Shown piece by piece: positions 8,252 through 17,887 of a stretch of 64,000 nucleotides of DNA (its first letter is position 1; every line of letters starts with the position of its first letter). The notes under the pieces were generated by a model, which was given only the letters and a program-made list of their open reading frames with translations, searched no databases and was not told where the DNA came from. This DNA comes from JBDHBD01 sp039586095 (GTDB lineage: Bacteria > Gemmatimonadota > Gemmatimonadetes > Palauibacterales > Palauibacteraceae): contig JBDHLB010000016.1 of NCBI GenBank assembly GCA_039586095.1, positions 1 to 64,000 of the forward strand, read 5' to 3'. The translations under genes were made by a program, and so were the position numbers.

Positions 8252-9790
8252 CTACGCCGGTCCGGGGGATCCCGCGACAGCCGTGCCGCCCGCCCGACGG
8301 TCATCGGCTGCGACCTGAAAGCCTGCCTCGGGGGACCAGAAGGCCGCCGCCACGCCTCCGAAGAACATCGAGTGAGCGTCGAACCGGCGGCTCACCACAT
8401 CGAGCTCCTCGACGGCCAATCCGGCCTCGTAGGCCACCTGCCACACGCCGTGCAGCCGCTCCACGTGAAGACGAGGCCGTGCCACCGCGTCGGCGAGCGA
8501 CATCCCCATGTGCATGAAGTGGATCATCGTCTGAAGAATGGCCGTCGTGATCCGGTCGGCGCCGGGCGACCCTATGGCCAGGACGCCGCTCCGGGCCCCG
8601 CGCGCCACCGTGGGCGCCATATTGGACGGGATCCGACGGCCCGGTGGCCAGCCGTGAAAACCGCGTGGATTCAGCTCCTTTTCGCCGAGCGCGTTGTTCA
8701 TCCACAACCCGGTGCCGGGTGGCATGACACCGGAGCCGTACCCATCCGACAGGGTGATCGCGCAGGCCAGTCCCTCCGAATCGACGGCCGAGGTGTGCAC
8801 GGTCGACGGCGCGCTCAAGAGCCGCATGTCGCCCTGTCCGGCTGCCGCGAGCAGACGATCGACTTCCTTCGGGAGCTGATCGCTCCCCTCCAGCCGGGCC
8901 TTTCGAAAGTCCAGTACGGCGCGCTGGGCGTCGATGAGACGCTGCAGCGCTTCCGGGGTCCAGCCATCCCGCGGCCACCCTCGCATGAGCAACGTCATCC
9001 CGGCCAGCGCCGCACCTCCAACGGCCGGGGGCGGGTTGGTGGCGACCTTCCACGCGTCGAGCTCGAATTGAAGCGCGTTCCGGGTCACGGGCCGATAGGC
9101 GGCTAGGTCCTCACGGGTCAGAATGCCGCCGCCGTCTCGCACGTACTCCGACGCAAGCCGGCCCAGCTCGCCACGATAGAGGGCATCCGGACCCTCGTCG
9201 GCGATCGACTGCAGCGTGTCCGCCAGGTGAGGGACATGGATCAGCGTGTCGGGCTCAACCAGCTGTCCCCGCTCGTCGTGCAGCGCCGCATACGAATCCG
9301 GGTTCCACCCGTACACGACCTCGTGCGCGTATCGAAGGTAGTCGTAGGCGGCACGCGGCATGGGAAATCCGCTCGCCGCGTGCCGGCGAGCGGGCTCTAC
9401 CACCTCTCGCCACGCGAGTTTGCCGTGCCGCTGGCTGGCCGACGCACACGCGGCCAGCGCCCCCGGCGTGGCCACCGAACCGGGCCCGACCGTGAGATTC
9501 ACGCCGCCACCGTACTCCAGGTGCACATCGATGCGACCGCCGCCGAACTCGTCGGAAGCCAGCCCTCGGCCCGGCATCTCATGACCGCCATCGATCGTTT
9601 CCGGGACGCCCGCCGTGGGCCATACCGTCGCGTAGCCACCCCCGCCCAGCGAGCACATGCCGGGAGCCGTCACCGCCGAGGTGAGCGCAGCGGCGACCGC
9701 GGCATCGACCGCGTTGCCACCCGCGTCCGCGGCCTCGGCGCCGGCCTGCGCGGCCAGATCCGAGATCGATGCGATGGCGACTCTGGACAT
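8252..9790 (-). CDS. gamma-glutamyltranspeptidase family protein (cytoplasmic form)
   Basis: A 512-residue Ntn-hydrolase that should self-cleave into two subunits and hydrolyse or transfer gamma-glutamyl groups. The N-terminal EAADAGGNAVDAAVAAAL and SLGGGGYATV segments are classic. The autocleavage site is read as S-T330-V-H-T-S, where Thr330 aligns with the nucleophile of the usual N-T-T-H-Y-S motif; the second Thr is Val here. The oxyanion-like region SPGADRITTAILQ follows. Unlike most family members, there is no signal peptide, so a cytoplasmic location is inferred. It heads the minus-strand unit containing the small membrane protein and SSS symporter, consistent with processing imported gamma-glutamyl compounds. 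Confidence 0.8.
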   Translation of the reverse strand: MSRVAIASISDLAAQAGAEAADAGGNAVDAAVAAALTSAVTAPGMCSLGGGGYATVWPTAGVPETIDGGHEMPGRGLASDEFGGGRIDVHLEYGGGVNLTVGPGSVATPGALAACASASQRHGKLAWREVVEPARRHAASGFPMPRAAYDYLRYAHEVVYGWNPDSYAALHDERGQLVEPDTLIHVPHLADTLQSIADEGPDALYRGELGRLASEYVRDGGGILTREDLAAYRPVTRNALQFELDAWKVATNPPPAVGGAALAGMTLLMRGWPRDGWTPEALQRLIDAQRAVLDFRKARLEGSDQLPKEVDRLLAAAGQGDMRLLSAPSTVHTSAVDSEGLACAITLSDGYGSGVMPPGTGLWMNNALGEKELNPRGFHGWPPGRRIPSNMAPTVARGARSGVLAIGSPGADRITTAILQTMIHFMHMGMSLADAVARPRLHVERLHGVWQVAYEAGLAVEELDVVSRRFDAHSMFFGGVAAAFWSPEAGFQVAADDRRAGGTAVAGSPGPA

Positions 9791-9868
9791 GGACAGCGTC
9801 CCTCCTTCGACAGGTCGTCGGGCCGCTCACGCTGGACGGCGGGCAGGCGGCCCGCTACCCATCACGGA

Positions 9869-9904
9869 GGGTCCCGGCCTGCCACTATCGAAGAATCGGG
9901 ACCC
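9869..9904. repeat. inverted repeat in divergent intergenic region
   Basis: GGGTCCCG at 9869-9876 pairs perfectly with CGGGACCC at 9897-9904 across 20 bp. It lies between the divergent transpeptidase and lipid-kinase genes and just ahead of the latter's ribosome site, so it could be a leader hairpin or an operator. No T-run follows. Confidence 0.4.
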
Positions 9905-9924
9905 CCGGAAAAGGGGTCGACCTT

Positions 9925-10833
9925 CTGAAGACGATCGTGATCTTCAACCCGACGGCGGGAAGCGGTGTGCCGCGCACCCGTCTCGAGGCGCTGCTCAGAC
10001 ACCACCTGCCGGCGGCCGAGCTCGTGGCCACGGAGTCGGTCGGGGCCGCCCGCCGCCTGGCCCGGGACGCGGTCGCTGCAGGTGTCCGGCGGGTCGTGGC
10101 GGCCGGCGGGGATGGTCTGTGCAACGAGGTGCTGAACGGCATCGCGCTTCCACCGGAGGATGTCGCCGTCGGGCTCCTCCCGCTTGGTACCGGCAACGAT
10201 CTCGCTCGAACGCTGGGGATCCCGCGACAGACGGAGAGCGCAGCCGCGGTGCTGGCCGCCGGCTCGACCCGGACGATCGATCTCGTCCGTGCGACGCGAG
10301 ACGGGGAGGCTGGGTCCGCGCACTATTTCGCGAACGTCGCTCTGGCCGGCTTCGGAGCCGATCTTCATCTGACGTCGTCACACAAGCGCCGCTGGCGCAG
10401 CCTGGCGTACCTGAGGGCTGCCGTCGGCACTCTTCCCACGCTGCGGGCGCGGAGCTTCGAGCTGCAGCCGGAAGGTGAGGCCACAGGCATCGTGCGTTCC
10501 GCCTATCTCGTCGCCGTCGCGAACGGATGCTTCATGGGCGGGGGCATCCCGATCGCGCCCGACGCCGAGCTCGACGACGGATGGCTCGACGTCGTGGTCG
10601 TACCGGTCATGAGCTCGCCGGCTCTGGCCGCGACGATTCCGCGAGTCCTGGCGGGTCGTCATACCCGGACGGGGCGAGTCGAAGTGTACCGGTGGAAGGA
10701 TGTGCGCCTCACCGGTGAGGCCGACGGTTGTCTGAACCTGGATGGAGAGATCGTGGAGTGGTCTGACGCCCGTTTCGAGGTCCTTCCACGATCGCTGACG
10801 GTCATTGCGCCCGTCCACCGAACGCCGGGCTGA
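9925..10833 (+). CDS. diacylglycerol/sphingosine kinase family lipid kinase (YegS/DagK-like)
   Basis: About 302 residues of a DAGK-catalytic-domain protein that phosphorylates a lipid such as diacylglycerol. Motifs: IVIFNPTAGSG at the N-terminus, VVAAGGDGLCNEVLNGI (the GGDGT-like nucleotide loop, here GGDGL), LPLGTGNDLARTLGIP, and C-terminal NLDGE. The start is uncertain: an ATG at 9769 would overlap the divergent transpeptidase gene, and the family normally begins right at the VIFNP strand. A CTG at 9925 preceded by AAAAGGGG at good spacing gives the expected N-terminus; GTG at 9940 is another option. Confidence 0.82.
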   Translation: MKTIVIFNPTAGSGVPRTRLEALLRHHLPAAELVATESVGAARRLARDAVAAGVRRVVAAGGDGLCNEVLNGIALPPEDVAVGLLPLGTGNDLARTLGIPRQTESAAAVLAAGSTRTIDLVRATRDGEAGSAHYFANVALAGFGADLHLTSSHKRRWRSLAYLRAAVGTLPTLRARSFELQPEGEATGIVRSAYLVAVANGCFMGGGIPIAPDAELDDGWLDVVVVPVMSSPALAATIPRVLAGRHTRTGRVEVYRWKDVRLTGEADGCLNLDGEIVEWSDARFEVLPRSLTVIAPVHRTPG

Positions 10834-10869
10834 GCGGTCGAGCGGCGAGCCGGGAGGGAGCGACGGAGC

Positions 10870-12684
10870 GTGCGCGCGACGCGACGGATCGTGCCTTGCC
10901 TTCTGATGGCCGTTGTGCCGCTCCTCGGGGGACGGCGCGTCGAGGGACAGCACGCCGCTTCGAGACCGGCCGACCGGCTGGCCGCGGCCGATTCGCAACA
11001 GATCGGCTCCCGCGCCCGCGATGCGCAGCGGGCCTTCGAGCGCACCAGGCGCAAGTACCTCCCCCGCTCCGATCGGGCCGTCGAGCGCTGCCACGAGACC
11101 GTCGGCCGATTCTGTGTGTGGCACGACCCGGATGACCCGTGGACCCCGCCTCCAGATCCGCCCGAAGTGATTCAGGCACGCGACAGACTTCTCGCCGACC
11201 TCGCGGATCTGGGCCGACTCGCACCCGACGACCGATGGCTTCACGGGCAACGCGTGCGATATCTGGTCGAGGCGGGGAGGCTGGCGGAGGCGACCGAGCT
11301 GGCTTCCACGTGTCGGGTTCCGGATCCCGCATGGTGCCAGGCGCTGCTCGGATTCGCGCGACATGCCGCCGGCGACGACGTGGGCTCGGAAGCGGCGTTC
11401 GAGCGCGCCCTGGCCGCCCTGGAGGACGAGGAACGCTGTCGGTGGCAGGACCTGGAAGTCCTGCTCGGAGGGGACGACGCCGGCTACGAGAGGCTCTCTT
11501 GTGCCGAGCGCGCGGATTGGGAGGCCTCTTTCTGGCGGTTGGCCGATCCGCTGTATCTGGTGCCTGGCAATTCCCGGCGGGCCGAGCACTTCTCCAGACA
11601 TGTCATGAGCGCACTTCAACCGGGTGCCGCCTCGGGGTACGACGTGCGCTGGGGACGGGACCTGCGCGAGCTGCTGCTCCGGTACGGTTGGCCCGCCGGT
11701 TGGAGTCGAAAGTGGCGACGGCCTTTCGGGATACGCCGCGAACTGGTGATCACGGCTCACGATGCGCCCGACGCTCGCCAATTCTTACCCCGGCCCGATT
11801 GGGTCGGTCGACCGGATCGAGCGTCGCGCGGCGGCTGGCGGCTGAATCCGGACAGACCCCGCACGCTGTACGCGCCACGTTACGCGGCCTTCTCGGACAG
11901 TCTCGAGCACCAGATCGCCCGCTTTCCACGCGGGGACAGCGTGGTGCTCGTGGCCGCGTATGACCTGTCGCGGGATACCACACCGGACTGCAAGTCGCTT
12001 GAGCACGGCCTTTTCGTGGAAGATTCCCGCGGAGACGAGCGCGCGCGAGCCCTGGGATGGGGGCACGGCGAACACGGTGCGCTGAGAACCGCGCTGGGGG
12101 CCCGGGGGCTCGCGAAGGCCGCTGGGGGCGGCTCGCCAGCGGACTCCGCGGCTGCCGATCCTCACTGGATCAGCCTCGAGGTGTTGTGCGCCACCCATCG
12201 GTGGGCAGCCCGGTCCCGTTACGGCGTGGGGCTTGCGGCATACGAGTCAGATGGGCTTTCGTTATCGGATCTTCTGGTACTGGGGGATCCCGGGGGTCCG
12301 GAACCGCCGGCCAAACTGGCAGAGTTGATTCCGCTCGCGCTCGGGACGCTACGAGCCCGAGCCGGGGAGCGTTTGGCCCTCTACTGGGAGCTCTACGACA
12401 GGGTGGGTGTCGTGAGGGAGGTGGATGTGACCGTCACGCTGACGCGGACGGACAAAGGGTTCTTCCAGAAGGCGGCCGAGTGGGCGGGCTTCGCGAGGAC
12501 GGGGGAGGAGGCCGTGGGGCTGCAGTGGCGTGAGCGCTCGGATGGCTCCGCGATATCGAGCCGCGCGGTCGTCCTGGATCTTCCGGCCTTGCCGGACGGC
12601 ACATACCGGCTCTCCCTTCGCGTTTCGGCCGCAGGAGGCCGTCTGGAGAGCCACCGCACACTGCGGATCGACGGAGTCGACTGA
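10870..12684 (+). CDS. secreted GWxTD-like domain protein
   Basis: A 604-residue protein with a signal peptide (MRATRRIVPCLLMAVVPLLG, likely cleaved near GQ at 26-27). A central helical-repeat region (about 60-200) is followed by LRELLLRYGWPAGW (around 255-270) and a C-terminal beta-rich part with SDLLVLG, LALYWELYDR and GTYRLSLRV. That order, a YGWP segment followed by an ELY-type beta domain, resembles GWxTD-domain proteins common in Gemmatimonadota and Acidobacteria; the match is by eye. GTG start with GGAGGGAG upstream. It lies 36 bp after the lipid kinase gene and 5 bp before the GGDEF-EAL gene. Function unknown; an envelope role is likely. Confidence 0.6.
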   Translation: MRATRRIVPCLLMAVVPLLGGRRVEGQHAASRPADRLAAADSQQIGSRARDAQRAFERTRRKYLPRSDRAVERCHETVGRFCVWHDPDDPWTPPPDPPEVIQARDRLLADLADLGRLAPDDRWLHGQRVRYLVEAGRLAEATELASTCRVPDPAWCQALLGFARHAAGDDVGSEAAFERALAALEDEERCRWQDLEVLLGGDDAGYERLSCAERADWEASFWRLADPLYLVPGNSRRAEHFSRHVMSALQPGAASGYDVRWGRDLRELLLRYGWPAGWSRKWRRPFGIRRELVITAHDAPDARQFLPRPDWVGRPDRASRGGWRLNPDRPRTLYAPRYAAFSDSLEHQIARFPRGDSVVLVAAYDLSRDTTPDCKSLEHGLFVEDSRGDERARALGWGHGEHGALRTALGARGLAKAAGGGSPADSAAADPHWISLEVLCATHRWAARSRYGVGLAAYESDGLSLSDLLVLGDPGGPEPPAKLAELIPLALGTLRARAGERLALYWELYDRVGVVREVDVTVTLTRTDKGFFQKAAEWAGFARTGEEAVGLQWRERSDGSAISSRAVVLDLPALPDGTYRLSLRVSAAGGRLESHRTLRIDGVD

Positions 12685-12689
12685 TCGCC

Positions 12690-15239
12690 ATGTCAGAGCT
12701 GCTCGAGGGTCTTTGGGCAAGCGCCGATCCTGCCGTGTGGGGGAGTCTGGTCCTCGTCGCGCTAATCGCCGTCTCCGCGGTGCGTGGGTGGTGGGCCGCG
12801 CGGACACGGGCGCGCACCGAGGCCGATCGCGCGGCGGCCATCGAGACGCGTTTCGACACCGTCGACGCGCTCGGAGACGGGCTCGCCATCCTGGGACGCG
12901 GCGGTCAGTTCACCTACGTCAATCAGACCGCCGCCAGGCTGCTCGGCAGCGCAGCGCCCAGGGAGCTGTACGGCCGCAGCTGGCACGGTGTGTTCCCCCC
13001 CGAGGGCGTGGAGGTCATGGAGCGAGAGGTCCTCCCCGGGCTGGAAGCCAACGGTCGCTGGGTGGGGGAAGTCATGCGGCGACGGGGCGACGGAACTGCG
13101 CTCGTCCTGGAGCTGGCCGCCGCGAACGTACGGGGCGGCGGGATGAGCTGGGTCCTGCGTGACGCCAGTTCGCGGTCCACGACGGAGCGTGCTCTCCGGA
13201 CGAAGGCCGAGCGCTATCGCGCGACGATTCGAAGCGCCGGGATCCCCGTAGTCCTTCTGGATGGCGGACGCCGCGTGGTGGACGCGAGTCGCGACGCGCG
13301 GGCTCTTCTGGCGAATGCGGACCAGTCTCCAGAGGGTCAGGACTTCTGCGAACTGGCGGTGCCTGCCGAGGAACACTCGGTCGTGGCGGATCGACTAAAC
13401 AAGCTTCTCTCGAGGGGTGGGACCGAAACGTTTGAGGTACCGCTTTCCTCAGAGCCGGAGCGACGGATCGTGTGGAACGCGACACTGGTCTCGGCCCGGG
13501 AAGACGAGGAAGCGGGGTTTGTCCTGGTGGGGCAAGACGTGACGGGGCTCAAACAGGCGGAGGAGGCACTCACGGAGCAGAGCAGCCTGTTCCGACTGCT
13601 CGCGAACAACGCCAGCGATCTGGTGATGCTGCATGAGCCCGACGGCCGTGTGCTGTACGCCAGTCCCTCGTGTACTGGCCTGCTCGGCTTCACCCAGGAG
13701 GAGCTCGAAGGCAGAGATCTCTACCAGATCGGCCATTCGGACGACTGGGGTCAGATCCAGGCGAGTCTCGGCGCGGCCGCCAGCGGGCACCAGCAGCGGC
13801 TCAACCTCCGGCTGCGAACCGCGAACGGGGAGTTTTTGTGGTTCGAGACGCTGCTCCGACCGATCGCCGACGCGAGCGGACGGATGGGTCAGCTTCAGAG
13901 CAGCTCGCGGGACATCAGCGAACGCCGGGCGTTCGAGGTTCAACTGGAGCATCAGGCGCTGCACGAGCCGCTCACCGGGCTCCCGAACCGCACCCTGTTC
14001 ATGGATCGCGTCGATCAGGCGATCACGCGTGGGAAGCGCGAGGGAACAAGCGTGGCGGTCATGTTCCTGGACCTCGATCGGTTCAAGGTCGTCAACGACA
14101 GCATGGGGCATGCAGTCGGGGATCGGCTGATCGCCGCTGTCGCGCATCGGATCAAGGACACGGTGCGGACAGCGGACACGGTCGCGCGCATCGGGGGCGA
14201 CGAGTTCGGAATCCTGCTGGAGTTCAACATCTCCAGGCAGGACGCGCAACTCGTGGCGGACCGCATCCTCAAGCAGCTGGAGCCACCGTTCACGATGGCG
14301 GGAACGGAGATGTTCATCTCCGCGAGCATCGGAATCGCCTTCAGCACGCCCGAGACCGAGACCCCCGAGGATCTGCTCCGGTACGCCGATGTCGCGATGT
14401 ACAGGGCCAAAGATGATGGCAGTGGACGCTACCGCATCTACGATCCGGAGATCGACGCGCGCGCGACCCGCCGGCTCGAGATCGAGACCGAGCTTCGACG
14501 GGCGCTGGAGCAAGATGAGCTGATCGTCCACTACCAGCCGCTCGTCTCCCTGCACAGCGGACGGGTGAGCGGCGTGGAAGCCCTGGTTCGGTGGGAGCAC
14601 CCCGAGCGCGGGCGGATAGGTCCGGATGAGTTCATTCCGCTGGCCGAGGAAACCGGTCTCATCGTGCCGCTCGGGTACTGGGTCATCCGACGCGCCTGCG
14701 AGGATCGCAAGCTGTTCGAGGTGGCCGGCACGCACGCCGGCTCCATACTCATCAGCGTGAACCTCTCGACGCGTCAGTTCGAGCAACCCGACCTGGAGGA
14801 CCAGATCCGTCGCATCCTGGTCGACACGGATACGGACCCGGATCGACTCCAGCTCGAAGTGACCGAGAGCGAGCTCATGCAGAGTTCCGGTCGTATCCAG
14901 GACCTGAAGACGGTGGGCATCAGAGTCGCGATCGACGACTTCGGGACCGGGTACTCGTCCCTGTCGTACCTGCGGAATCTCCGCGTCGACTCGTTGAAGA
15001 TCGACCGGTCGTTCGTCGACGGGCTGGGGAAGAATCGCGAGGACACGGCGATCGTCCAGACCGTGGTCACCCTGGCGGACTCTCTGGAGCTGGACGTCAC
15101 GGCAGAAGGGGTCGAAGACGAAGACCAGCTGTCGACCCTCCGCGAGCTGGGGTGTGACACCGTACAAGGCTACTTCTTCGCCCGTCCCACCCCGGCGTCC
15201 GAGATCGTCGAACTGCTGGAGAGCGATCCGACCTGGTAG
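12690..15239 (+). CDS. membrane-anchored PAS-GGDEF-EAL cyclic-di-GMP regulator
   Basis: An 849-residue signalling protein. One transmembrane helix at about 16-34 anchors it. Three PAS-like sensory domains follow (about 45-160, 170-275, 285-400), then GGDEF (about 415-580) and EAL (about 590-845). The cyclase site is an intact GGDEF (ARIGGDEFGIL), with RTAD five residues before it forming the product-inhibition I-site. The phosphodiesterase side keeps EALVRW, SVNLSTRQF, DDFGTGYSSLSYL, KIDRSFV and AEGVE. Both activities therefore look intact and the net direction is not predictable. The PAS sensors lack a visible haem or flavin signature. Confidence 0.93.
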   Translation: MSELLEGLWASADPAVWGSLVLVALIAVSAVRGWWAARTRARTEADRAAAIETRFDTVDALGDGLAILGRGGQFTYVNQTAARLLGSAAPRELYGRSWHGVFPPEGVEVMEREVLPGLEANGRWVGEVMRRRGDGTALVLELAAANVRGGGMSWVLRDASSRSTTERALRTKAERYRATIRSAGIPVVLLDGGRRVVDASRDARALLANADQSPEGQDFCELAVPAEEHSVVADRLNKLLSRGGTETFEVPLSSEPERRIVWNATLVSAREDEEAGFVLVGQDVTGLKQAEEALTEQSSLFRLLANNASDLVMLHEPDGRVLYASPSCTGLLGFTQEELEGRDLYQIGHSDDWGQIQASLGAAASGHQQRLNLRLRTANGEFLWFETLLRPIADASGRMGQLQSSSRDISERRAFEVQLEHQALHEPLTGLPNRTLFMDRVDQAITRGKREGTSVAVMFLDLDRFKVVNDSMGHAVGDRLIAAVAHRIKDTVRTADTVARIGGDEFGILLEFNISRQDAQLVADRILKQLEPPFTMAGTEMFISASIGIAFSTPETETPEDLLRYADVAMYRAKDDGSGRYRIYDPEIDARATRRLEIETELRRALEQDELIVHYQPLVSLHSGRVSGVEALVRWEHPERGRIGPDEFIPLAEETGLIVPLGYWVIRRACEDRKLFEVAGTHAGSILISVNLSTRQFEQPDLEDQIRRILVDTDTDPDRLQLEVTESELMQSSGRIQDLKTVGIRVAIDDFGTGYSSLSYLRNLRVDSLKIDRSFVDGLGKNREDTAIVQTVVTLADSLELDVTAEGVEDEDQLSTLRELGCDTVQGYFFARPTPASEIVELLESDPTW

Positions 15240-15347
15240 ACCGCGAGGCCCCTCGACTGTGCAAGATGCGCTCGTTCGTTCGTCCTCTCGTAACAGAGGG
15301 CCGGGAAAGCAGAGGCGGCCCGACCGCCCGAACGCCCGGAGTTGAGG

Positions 15348-15851
15348 GTGGACTGGGGAGAGCTCTACACCGCGATGTACGCCGATCTCGTGCGCTTCCT
15401 CCACACGAAGGTGTGGGACGAGGAGCGAGCGAAGGACCTCGCTCAGGAGGTGTTCGTGCGAGCCCTGCGCCACCGCCCGGACCATCCGAGGGCGTGGCTG
15501 TTCTCGGTGGCGGCGAACCTGGCGCGTGACGAGGCTCGCTCGGCCGTGCGCCGCAGGCGCCACCTGGCCCTCGTGAAGAGCGAGGCCGAGTCGGAGCAGG
15601 AGTCTCCGGTCGATCCCTCCGATGACGCAGAAGCGTCGGAACGGGTGGCCACGGTGCGCAGGGCACTGGAGCGTCTGAGCGAGCGCGACCGCGAGATCCT
15701 GCTGCTGTGGAACGCCGGGCTGAGCTACGCGGAGATCGCCGAACAGACCGGGCTGTCACCCGGGGCGATCGGCACGACGCTCTCGCGGGCCCGTGCCCGG
15801 CTGGTCCGAGAGTACGAGGAGACGGAGCAGGGCCATGTCGCACGCAACTGA
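15348..15851 (+). CDS. ECF RNA polymerase sigma factor (sigma-70 family)
   Basis: A 167-residue extracytoplasmic-function sigma factor. Region 2: LYTAMYADLVRFLHTKVWDEERAKDLAQEVFVRALRHR. Region 4: RLSERDREILLLWNAGLSYAEIAEQTGLSPGAIGTTLSRARARL, a clear helix-turn-helix for the -35 element. A Ser/Glu-rich linker (about 80-105) joins them. GTG at 15348 is preferred because GGAG sits six bases upstream; the TTG at 15342 leaves no room for a ribosome site. The 3' end overlaps the start of the anti-sigma gene by 17 bp. The 108 bp upstream show no clear autoregulatory promoter. Confidence 0.9.
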   Translation: MDWGELYTAMYADLVRFLHTKVWDEERAKDLAQEVFVRALRHRPDHPRAWLFSVAANLARDEARSAVRRRRHLALVKSEAESEQESPVDPSDDAEASERVATVRRALERLSERDREILLLWNAGLSYAEIAEQTGLSPGAIGTTLSRARARLVREYEETEQGHVARN

Positions 15852-16965
15852 CGGCGAACTTCACGCCTATCTGGACGGAGCGCTCCAGGAGTTGGATCGG
15901 GAGCGCGCCGACGACCTCGAGGCGCACCTCCGGCTGTGCGATGACGGGCGTGCCCGCCTCGACGACGCCCGCCAGATCCGTGGACAGGCCGGAGAGATCC
16001 TTTCCTGCCTCGCCCCGGGTTCGATCGAGGCCCCTCCCTTCGAAGAGATAGAGGCGGCAGCCGCCGCGCGGATGGATGGTGCGACGGACGGGGAAGATCG
16101 ATCCGACGCGGTCGTCGGAGCATGGGCTTCGCGGCCCTCATCCTGGGCGTTGGGCCGCATGGCCGGCCTCGCATGGGCCGCCAGTGTCGCTTTCGCACTT
16201 GCCGTGGGCTGGCAGGGTCGACAGCTGTTGAGGTCCCCCGCGCAGTCCGACGCCATCGCCGTAAACGAGCGGCTGCAGGCGCCTTCCGTTGAAGCCACAG
16301 ACGCGGATGCGAATCGCTCGGCGGAGCTCGGGGCCGAGCCGTCGGGATCGTACTTGGACGATACGGAAAGCACGGAAGAGTCGGTCGGGGGGAAGCTCGA
16401 GTCCGGTCAGGGCGAGCGAGCGGAGGCGTTCAAGCGCGACGCGACCGTGTCGGATGAACCCGCGGATGCGCGATCGAACGAGCTGGCCGTTCGGGCCCGG
16501 CAGGGCCAAGTACGGGGGGCGCCGCCGGAGGCACCCGCGGCAGCGGAGCGCGAAGCGGCCGCCGAGCCGTCGCCGGGCCTCGACGTCTTCTCCGATCGGA
16601 AGGCGGGCGAAGGCGGCCGGACGTGGCTCTCCGTGGACGTGCCGGACGCCGAGCATTGGCTCGGCTCTCCCATCCTCTCGGTTCCGGAGGTCCCGGTCGA
16701 GGAGGTCGCGATCTCGGCGCGAGACGGGGAACGCCTGGTCCGCGTGCGCCAGCGGCTCGAGTCCGGCCTGCTGGTGGAGCTGTTCGAAGCGCGCGATCCA
16801 GCGGAAGGGCAGGTGGGGGGATCGCGGTTGCTCGATGAACTCCAAGCCGAGGAGCAGAGCAACGCCCGGTCGTTCGCCTCCGTGCGGCGCGGTGGCCTGC
16901 GGATCACGGCACTGGCGCAGCTGGCAAGCGACTCCCTCCGCAGCCTACTTTCACGCTTGCGCTGA
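15835..16965 (+). CDS. transmembrane anti-sigma factor
   Basis: A 376-residue single-pass membrane protein. The N-terminal 60 residues (DGELHAYLDGALQELDRERADDLEAHLRLCDDGRARLDDAR) resemble the anti-sigma zinc-finger fold, but only one Cys of the H-x3-C-x2-C pattern is present (HLRLCDDG), so zinc binding is doubtful. A transmembrane helix lies at about 107-123 (GLAWAASVAFALAVGW). The periplasmic part is a long acidic, low-complexity stretch and then a beta-rich domain. Its overlap with the sigma gene supports the pairing. The signal released upon sensing is unknown; the next gene, a lipoprotein, may be a regulated partner. Confidence 0.8.
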   Translation: MSHATDGELHAYLDGALQELDRERADDLEAHLRLCDDGRARLDDARQIRGQAGEILSCLAPGSIEAPPFEEIEAAAAARMDGATDGEDRSDAVVGAWASRPSSWALGRMAGLAWAASVAFALAVGWQGRQLLRSPAQSDAIAVNERLQAPSVEATDADANRSAELGAEPSGSYLDDTESTEESVGGKLESGQGERAEAFKRDATVSDEPADARSNELAVRARQGQVRGAPPEAPAAAEREAAAEPSPGLDVFSDRKAGEGGRTWLSVDVPDAEHWLGSPILSVPEVPVEEVAISARDGERLVRVRQRLESGLLVELFEARDPAEGQVGGSRLLDELQAEEQSNARSFASVRRGGLRITALAQLASDSLRSLLSRLR

Positions 16966-16978
16966 ACCTGGAAGGCCG

Positions 16979-16996
16979 CCGGGCCCGACGGCCCGG
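16979..16996 (+). other. stem-loop in intergenic region
   Basis: CCGGGCC pairs with GGCCCGG around a CGAC loop, 13 bp after the anti-sigma stop. There is no T-run, so this is a GC hairpin that could attenuate or stabilise the transcript rather than a clear terminator. Confidence 0.4.
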
Positions 16997-17029
16997 GGCC
17001 GGCGTTCGAAAAACCTGGACAGAGGTCGC

Positions 17030-17887
17030 ATGATCACACGGGAGCTCAACGAGCCTGTCTCGACCGCCCTGATTCCCCGCTGGACAGCGATACGACGGCT
17101 TCTATGTACCCTGGTGCCGCTCGTCACCGCCGCGTGGCTCGGGTGCGGCCCGCAGGGGAGCGGCGGGCGACCGGACACGCGGGCGCTCGAGGAAGTCCAA
17201 GCCGACTCCATCGTGGATGCGTGGATCAGCGCCGCCGGAGGACTCGAAGCGTGGCACGACGTCACGACCCTCCGCTATACGGTCACGACGGTGTGGTACG
17301 ACTCGACCGGTGGGATCCGTCGAATGCGTCCGCGGCGTGTCACGCTGCGCAAGACGACAGCCGGTGAGCAGTCACGGATCGAGCGACCCGAGGCAGAGGG
17401 GCTCTACGTGCAGGTGTTCGCCGATCAGAATTGGGCGACGCTCAACGATGCACGACTCCCACAGGATCATCCGGCGGCCGCTGAAGTCGAGTACGTAGGC
17501 CGTGACGTGTTCTACTGGATCGGGCTTCCATACAAGCTTCGTGATCCCGGTGTGAACCGCCGCGCGACGCAGCTGGAGCAAGGTGGGTGGGAAGTCCTTG
17601 TCACCTTCGGCGCCGGTGTCGGCGTGCACTCGGGCGACCGGTACTTCTACTACTTCGAGGACGAGGATCCTTTCCCCGAAGAGGTGCACTACATCGAGGA
17701 AGGGCGTGAGGAGAAGGACCGGAACCGGACCGAGTGGTCGGCGTTTCAGCGAGCCGATCCGATCACGTACGTCGGACGAAGGCTGTGGAGGAACGCGCTG
17801 GGTGTGCCCACCAAGGAATTGCGGATCCACGATGTGTGGGTGAATCCCGACCTGCCGGACGAGCTGTTCCAGCCACCGGGCCCCTGA
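17030..17887 (+). CDS. outer-membrane lipoprotein-like hypothetical protein
   Basis: A 285-residue protein with a long n-region and a hydrophobic segment ending AAWLGCG, a lipobox with Cys39 as the probable lipidated residue. The mature part (IVDAWISAAGGLEAWHDVTTLRYTVTTVWYDSTGG) resembles LolA/DUF6503-like lipid-binding envelope proteins in its beta-strand rhythm and AAGG..AW opening, but I cannot assign it firmly. It follows the anti-sigma gene by 64 bp and may belong to the same regulon. The next 150 bp hold a CCGGC/GCCGG hairpin and no gene. Confidence 0.55.
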   Translation: MITRELNEPVSTALIPRWTAIRRLLCTLVPLVTAAWLGCGPQGSGGRPDTRALEEVQADSIVDAWISAAGGLEAWHDVTTLRYTVTTVWYDSTGGIRRMRPRRVTLRKTTAGEQSRIERPEAEGLYVQVFADQNWATLNDARLPQDHPAAAEVEYVGRDVFYWIGLPYKLRDPGVNRRATQLEQGGWEVLVTFGAGVGVHSGDRYFYYFEDEDPFPEEVHYIEEGREEKDRNRTEWSAFQRADPITYVGRRLWRNALGVPTKELRIHDVWVNPDLPDELFQPPGP

